DNA of 64,000 bases from positions 3,907,501 to 3,971,500 of the forward strand of contig OU461276.1 of NCBI GenBank assembly GCA_911810475.1. Direction: 5' to 3'. Within the stretch, counting starts at the first letter, position 1. Each line of letters starts with the position of its first letter. The position numbers and the translations under genes were made by a program. Positions 60,346 to 64,000 of this stretch are shown here, piece after piece. Under the pieces are notes generated by a model. That model was not told where the DNA came from. It was given only the letters and a program-made list of their open reading frames with translations, and ran no database searches. This DNA comes from Candidatus Celerinatantimonas neptuna (GTDB taxonomy: Bacteria; Pseudomonadota; Gammaproteobacteria; Enterobacterales; Celerinatantimonadaceae).

Positions 60346-61311
60346 TTAATGCAGCATTCCTGAAGTCAATGATATAAATAACGGTAGGCTAAGAATACAC
60401 AGCACCGAACTTAATAATAGTGCTGCTTCTGCATCGGGAGACTGAACACCAAATCGGTTCCCAAAAACAACCCCGAAGAAACCAGCGGATAAAGCTATCA
60501 TTAAAATACTGGTCACAGCAACTGGTCCGGTAATGCCAAATGCCACAACTAACCCCCAGGCTACTAATGGCTGAAACAGGTTTTTCGTCAGACAAGACAC
60601 TATCACCGCCCGGTTAATTTTCAACTTACGGGCCGATAAAATCAGACCTGTTAAAAATAGCGCAGTTGCTGTTGCAGAGATCCCAAGCGGTTTAATCGCC
60701 CGAAGCAGCAAATGAGGCATATGAAGGCCAATAGCTGAAAACAAAACACCTAACAGGGGTCCCCAAACAATAGGTTTCTTAACAGAACGCCACATCAAAA
60801 CCGGTAGCAACGATAATGTACTTCCCTGTTCCTGCCCACTCTGCTTAGCTTTTTCTCGTTCCAGAATCAATAAGCAGAACGGTGTCATCAATACAGAACC
60901 ACAGGCAATGGAAACAGCAACAGACAATAGAGTTGACGAACTACTTCCAAATACACTTGCTAAAATTGGCAATCCTAAAGCGGCATAATTAGGTAATGCA
61001 ACGGTTAAGGTCAAAACGGCTGAATCTTGGGCCGACTTACCAAACCATTTAGTGCATATAAAATAGATCGCAAAATACGCAATCCACATTGACAAGGTTA
61101 AAATGACAATCAAAGGCCACTGATGAATAATACCTGACCAGGGTGTTTTAACTGTTGCACTAAACAGAGCAACCGGTAATGCAAAATCCATTACAAAAAT
61201 ATTAAGCAGTACCACATTGGTATTATCAACCATTTTGGTCTTACCGGCCAGATACCCAAGCAACATGATCACAAAGATCGGTGCTAATGCATGAATAATT
61301 ACAGAAGTCAT
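60346..61311 (-). CDS. mdcF: AEC-family malonate transporter
   Basis: A 321 aa carrier with about 10 hydrophobic helices and the auxin efflux carrier family pattern: an opening ALAPIFVIMLLGYLAGK, ALPNYAALGLPILASVFG near 108-125, and ALSAGFFGVVFGNRFGV near 269-285. MdcF-type proteins import malonate for decarboxylation. Its place between mdcE and mdcG supports this over auxin-like or other AEC substrates. Some operons use MdcL/MdcM (MadLM) instead; none is seen here. Confidence 0.9.
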   Translation of the reverse strand: MTSVIIHALAPIFVIMLLGYLAGKTKMVDNTNVVLLNIFVMDFALPVALFSATVKTPWSGIIHQWPLIVILTLSMWIAYFAIYFICTKWFGKSAQDSAVLTLTVALPNYAALGLPILASVFGSSSSTLLSVAVSIACGSVLMTPFCLLILEREKAKQSGQEQGSTLSLLPVLMWRSVKKPIVWGPLLGVLFSAIGLHMPHLLLRAIKPLGISATATALFLTGLILSARKLKINRAVIVSCLTKNLFQPLVAWGLVVAFGITGPVAVTSILMIALSAGFFGVVFGNRFGVQSPDAEAALLLSSVLCILSLPLFISLTSGMLH

Positions 61312-61392
61312 AGGATTCCTTTTTATAAAATTATTGTTAAAACTGGCCCCGACAAGGCAGAGCCAGCTTTGCTACGCTACTTTTTCGTTTAG

Positions 61393-62214
61393 TTATGATT
61401 TTGATAATTCATGCCACTGCTGACGCATTTTCCCCCGGACCAAAGCAGAACTTTGACGATTAGATGCTCCAAGTCGATTCATCAGTGATGAACCACTCTC
61501 ACGGGCACTGGCAATCTGAGTCACTAGAGATGATTGAATAACTTCAACATCTGCAGCACTTGGCGCATTAGCGTCAGAGACTTGTAATAACTCATCCAAG
61601 ATCCCAAGACTTGCATAATTTTTGATGTCATAAGCCATTGGAGCAATGGTAGCCGCTAATTTTTCTAACGACTCAACGCTTCGAAGCGTAATTCGTGCAG
61701 CTGAAGCTTTCCCCATAGCGTGAACTTCAACAAATGGATCATCTAACGCTATCAGTCGATTTGCCTGATAACCATGTGCCAGAAATGCACCTGACATCGC
61801 TTTTCCGACAATCAGACCAATCACGGGGTGACCCGCTAAACGCGCTTTCGCATAGGCACCCGCAGCACCTGCCAGTGCCTGGTTAATCGCAAAGCCTTCT
61901 TCCCGGCGACCATAAGCCTGACTAGGAACATCGATTATCGCCACAATCGGACGCTTCACCTCACAGCTCAAATCAGCCTGAACCGCCTCATCAACTGCTT
62001 TAGCTAAATTCCAGCCTTCTAAAATGCCAACTTCACCCAGTTTGGCACGAGGGAAGCGATTTGACTCATCAGGAACAACTGTAATAAAACGAGTCTTCTC
62101 ACCTGCGGACATAACATCGGCAACTAATACAGACGGACAGTATCCCGGCACGATTGACTGACCATGGCAGAGCTTTTCAAACCAAATTGCGCCACGTGTT
62201 ATTTGTTTATTCAT
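61393..62214 (-). CDS. mdcE: Biotin-independent malonate decarboxylase subunit gamma
   Basis: The 273 aa gamma subunit forms the decarboxylase with MdcD. It has the crotonase/carboxyltransferase fold: opening RGAIWFEKLC, VAIIDVPSQAYGRREEGFAINQALAGAAGAYAKARLAGHPVIG near 90-132, and a GLIVGKAMSGAFLAHG oxyanion segment near 132-147. It converts malonyl-S-ACP to acetyl-S-ACP and CO2 together with MdcD. Its start overlaps the mdcD stop by 4 nt, so the subunits are translationally coupled. Confidence 0.94.
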   Translation of the reverse strand: MNKQITRGAIWFEKLCHGQSIVPGYCPSVLVADVMSAGEKTRFITVVPDESNRFPRAKLGEVGILEGWNLAKAVDEAVQADLSCEVKRPIVAIIDVPSQAYGRREEGFAINQALAGAAGAYAKARLAGHPVIGLIVGKAMSGAFLAHGYQANRLIALDDPFVEVHAMGKASAARITLRSVESLEKLAATIAPMAYDIKNYASLGILDELLQVSDANAPSAADVEVIQSSLVTQIASARESGSSLMNRLGASNRQSSALVRGKMRQQWHELSKS

Positions 62215-63044
62215 TCGCTTTTCTCCTGTTGAAACAGCTGACGTGCCGAATTACCATCAATCTGCTGACCGTCATAACCGGCAAAGAGCGCTAAATAGTC
62301 CGAATAACGCTCAGAGCGATGAATTGATGGAACACCCGCTTCAATCATGGCTTTCACAGCTGATTTGATCTCACTTTGAGAATCTTCAACTAATTTGTCT
62401 GCCAATCCGGTCGCAACACGCACTTCCCCACCGGTCATACTCCAGATAAACGGACGATCCCTGGAGTCGTATTCACTAATACCAGCTTCTTGTTCAATCA
62501 CCTGAGGGCCATTTAGCCCTAACCTGGCTTCACGAGTCACAATCAGTTTTGAACACAAACCAGCCGCAATCGACATGCCACCAAAACACCCTACGGTTCC
62601 GGCAATAACTCCGATCACAGGGACATAACGTCTCGCATCAACAATCGCAGCATGAATATCAGCAATAGCCGCTAAACCGAGGTTCGCTTCTTGCAGCCGC
62701 ACGCCACCGGTTTCAAGCAACAACACAATTTGAGTTTCAATACCATTGCGATTGTCTTCAGCGGCTAACTCAATTGCACTAGCCATTTTTGCACCAGAGA
62801 CTTCTCCCATACTGCCGCCTTGAAAGTTACCTTCAATCGCCGCAACCACTGTTGTGCATCCATCAATAGTTCCTTTCGCAATCACCATCCCGTCATCAGC
62901 CTGCGGGACAATACCCTGAGGTTCGAGCCAGGGTGATCCAATCCGATCAAATGGTCCTAGAAGTTCATGATATGAACCTTCATCGAGTAGCAATTTCGCT
63001 CTCTGACGAGCATTTAGCTCGATAAAACTGGCATGCTTATTCAT
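62211..63044 (-). CDS. mdcD: Biotin-independent malonate decarboxylase subunit beta
   Basis: This 277 aa beta subunit has the carboxyltransferase motifs VVAAIEGNFQGGSMGEVSGAKM near 72-93 and LLETGGVRLQEANLGLAAIADIHAA near 108-132, followed by VIGVIAGTVGCFGGMSIAAGLC. I placed the start at the ATG at 63044, with gaggagg 6 nt upstream, since it gives the homologous N-terminus (SFIELNARQRA). The upstream frame is open but codes for mdcC. It overlaps the mdcC stop by 8 nt, showing coupling. With MdcE it decarboxylates the ACP-bound malonyl group. Confidence 0.94.
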   Translation of the reverse strand: MNKHASFIELNARQRAKLLLDEGSYHELLGPFDRIGSPWLEPQGIVPQADDGMVIAKGTIDGCTTVVAAIEGNFQGGSMGEVSGAKMASAIELAAEDNRNGIETQIVLLLETGGVRLQEANLGLAAIADIHAAIVDARRYVPVIGVIAGTVGCFGGMSIAAGLCSKLIVTREARLGLNGPQVIEQEAGISEYDSRDRPFIWSMTGGEVRVATGLADKLVEDSQSEIKSAVKAMIEAGVPSIHRSERYSDYLALFAGYDGQQIDGNSARQLFQQEKSE

Positions 63045-63336
63045 CAGCCGCCTCCTCAAATGCCTGTTCAATACGTAAACGAGCTAAACCTGGAGTCGCT
63101 GCAGAATCGTGCAGTAATAACGAACCACTCGGAAATTCAGTGGTATTCCTCATTCGTTCAAACAAATACTGCCAACGGGGTTCACTGTTTTCAGACGAAC
63201 TAATGATTGTTACGACTAATGAATTGCCCTGGTCAGGTTGAAACAAGACCTCTAGATCTCCAGAAGCAACAACACCGACTTGTACGGGCCGAGACAACTG
63301 ACGCGTTGCCGAAAATGTAAATTTAATATGTTCCAT
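63037..63336 (-). CDS. mdcC: Malonate decarboxylase acyl carrier protein (delta subunit)
   Basis: The 99 aa MdcC is the dedicated acyl carrier that bears the dephospho-CoA-derived prosthetic group. It contains VVASGDLEVLFQPDQGNSLVVTI near 25-47 and GSLLLHDSAATPGLARLRIEQAF near 70-92, where the attachment Ser is expected near the N-terminal SGDLE. I placed the start at the ATG at 63336 because gaggg lies upstream and the longer frame to 63504 overlaps mdcB. It lies directly after mdcB (7-nt gap) and overlaps mdcD. Confidence 0.92.
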   Translation of the reverse strand: MEHIKFTFSATRQLSRPVQVGVVASGDLEVLFQPDQGNSLVVTIISSSENSEPRWQYLFERMRNTTEFPSGSLLLHDSAATPGLARLRIEQAFEEAADE

Positions 63337-63343
63337 AGCACCC

Positions 63344-64000
63344 TCAGAATGGGTTGATAACCGGTTCAGATTTAAACCAGTCCAGTAACAAAGTTGCAGA
63401 CAGTAGATCAGCCGAACCACCAGGTGAGACATATAGCTCCAACAAGGTACAATCCAGTTTGCTAAGTTGAATTCTTCCGGCAGAACAACCACAACCACCA
63501 GCATTCAAAACAGCACGGGCACCCGCTTGCATTGTCTTCAGAGCATCAATACCACCCCGTGATAAAACGCAGGTATCCGTTAGCACTTGCATCATCGCCA
63601 ATAGTGCATCTAAACGGGCACTGTCTTCATCAGCACCACAAATGCGACTACTCCATAATTGATTCAGGCCATAATCAATCACGGTAGGAAACCCCAATTG
63701 AGCCTGCTCTCTGGCTCCGGGAATACGATAACGCTGACACACTTTCTTCCCTTTACTAAATCGCTGGGGTTGCATCGGATCATCAATCCGGGCAAGCCGA
63801 GCTGCTGTCTGAGTCAAAAGATTAGGATCCCGAACATGGCCTGCATGCATTGCAAAAGCACTAACCAATAACCCCAATGCCCAGATCGCACCTCGATGAG
63901 TATTCACGCCATGGGTCACATCAAGCATCACCTGTTCGCCAACACGTCCAATGCGCCCAATGTCAATGCGCAATGAAACATCCGGATAACGTTGCAAGCT
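63344..64000 (-). CDS. mdcB: Triphosphoribosyl-dephospho-CoA synthase, partial at 5' end
   Basis: The 3' 219 codons of an MdcB/CitG-type enzyme that makes the triphosphoribosyl-dephospho-CoA precursor of the malonate decarboxylase prosthetic group. Visible motifs are RIGRVGEQVMLDVTHGVNTHRGAIWALGLL near the start, QRYRIPGAREQAQLGFPTVI in the middle, and LSRGGIDALKTMQAGARAVLNAGG near 155-178. The frame runs off the window edge, so the N-terminus (and presumably mdcA) is missing. Length and sequence otherwise look intact. Confidence 0.93.
   Translation of the reverse strand, partial: SLQRYPDVSLRIDIGRIGRVGEQVMLDVTHGVNTHRGAIWALGLLVSAFAMHAGHVRDPNLLTQTAARLARIDDPMQPQRFSKGKKVCQRYRIPGAREQAQLGFPTVIDYGLNQLWSSRICGADEDSARLDALLAMMQVLTDTCVLSRGGIDALKTMQAGARAVLNAGGCGCSAGRIQLSKLDCTLLELYVSPGGSADLLSATLLLDWFKSEPVINPF

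Noticed and set aside
63345-63504. Upstream extension of mdcC to an ATG at 63504
   Set aside because: The added 56 residues overlap mdcB and resemble no MdcC; the ATG at 63336 has a ribosome-binding site and the normal family length.

Overview
The window is a chromosomal segment of a moderately AT-rich gammaproteobacterium. The conserved block purF-cvpA-dedD-folC-accD-truA-fimV-usg-pdxB-fabB-mnmC (about 38.5-53.4 kb) is typical of the Vibrionales/Aeromonadales/Alteromonadales side of the class. The genus cannot be fixed from the sequence; a Celerinatantimonas-like organism is only a guess.

Layout: (1) 0-4.8 kb holds a truncated MarC-family membrane gene, an SDR dehydrogenase coupled to a TraB/GumN-like protein, SmrB and an M32 carboxypeptidase. 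(2) 4.8-25.3 kb is one long minus-strand biosynthetic operon, the main accessory feature. In transcription order it carries a YqcI/YcgG-family (GntA-like) protein, a LysE exporter, NRPS A-PCP-C, NRPS A-PCP, PKS KS-AT-KR-DH-ACP, NRPS C-A-PCP-TE, a DHA2 MFS pump, a small membrane protein, an MDR oxidoreductase and an HlyD/EmrA adaptor. A LysR regulator is divergent. (3) 26.3-31 kb is a TRAP transporter operon and a decayed 2OG-Fe(II) oxygenase gene. (4) 31-38 kb has gapA, a DsbA-like protein, a stand-alone double thioesterase, a cold-shock gene and a GNAT/SDR pair; two inverted copies of a ~195 bp MITE-like repeat flank most of it. (5) 38.5-53.4 kb is the housekeeping block, with an extraordinarily repetitive FimV. 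(6) 53.6-57.7 kb has a REC-CheC protein coupled to a diguanylate cyclase, a GrpB-family protein and an AraC regulator. (7) 57.8-64 kb is the malonate decarboxylase system (mdcR, then mdcH-G-F-E-D-C-B on the minus strand); mdcB runs off the window.

Reading the assembly line colinearly gives starter (A1-T1-C), amino acid (A2-T2), one malonyl unit ketoreduced and dehydrated to an enoyl, then aspartate (C-A3-T-TE). The hand-read A3 code, DLTKVGHVG, is one conservative change from the Asp code. A1 lacks the usual substrate-binding Asp235, so its starter may not be an ordinary alpha-amino acid. The inferred product is a small acyl-aminoacyl-(4-amino-2-enoyl)-aspartate with a Michael-acceptor core, exported by the cluster's MFS/HlyD pair. 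I do not recognise this cluster as a known one. No tRNA, rRNA, CRISPR array, prophage or intact insertion sequence was seen.
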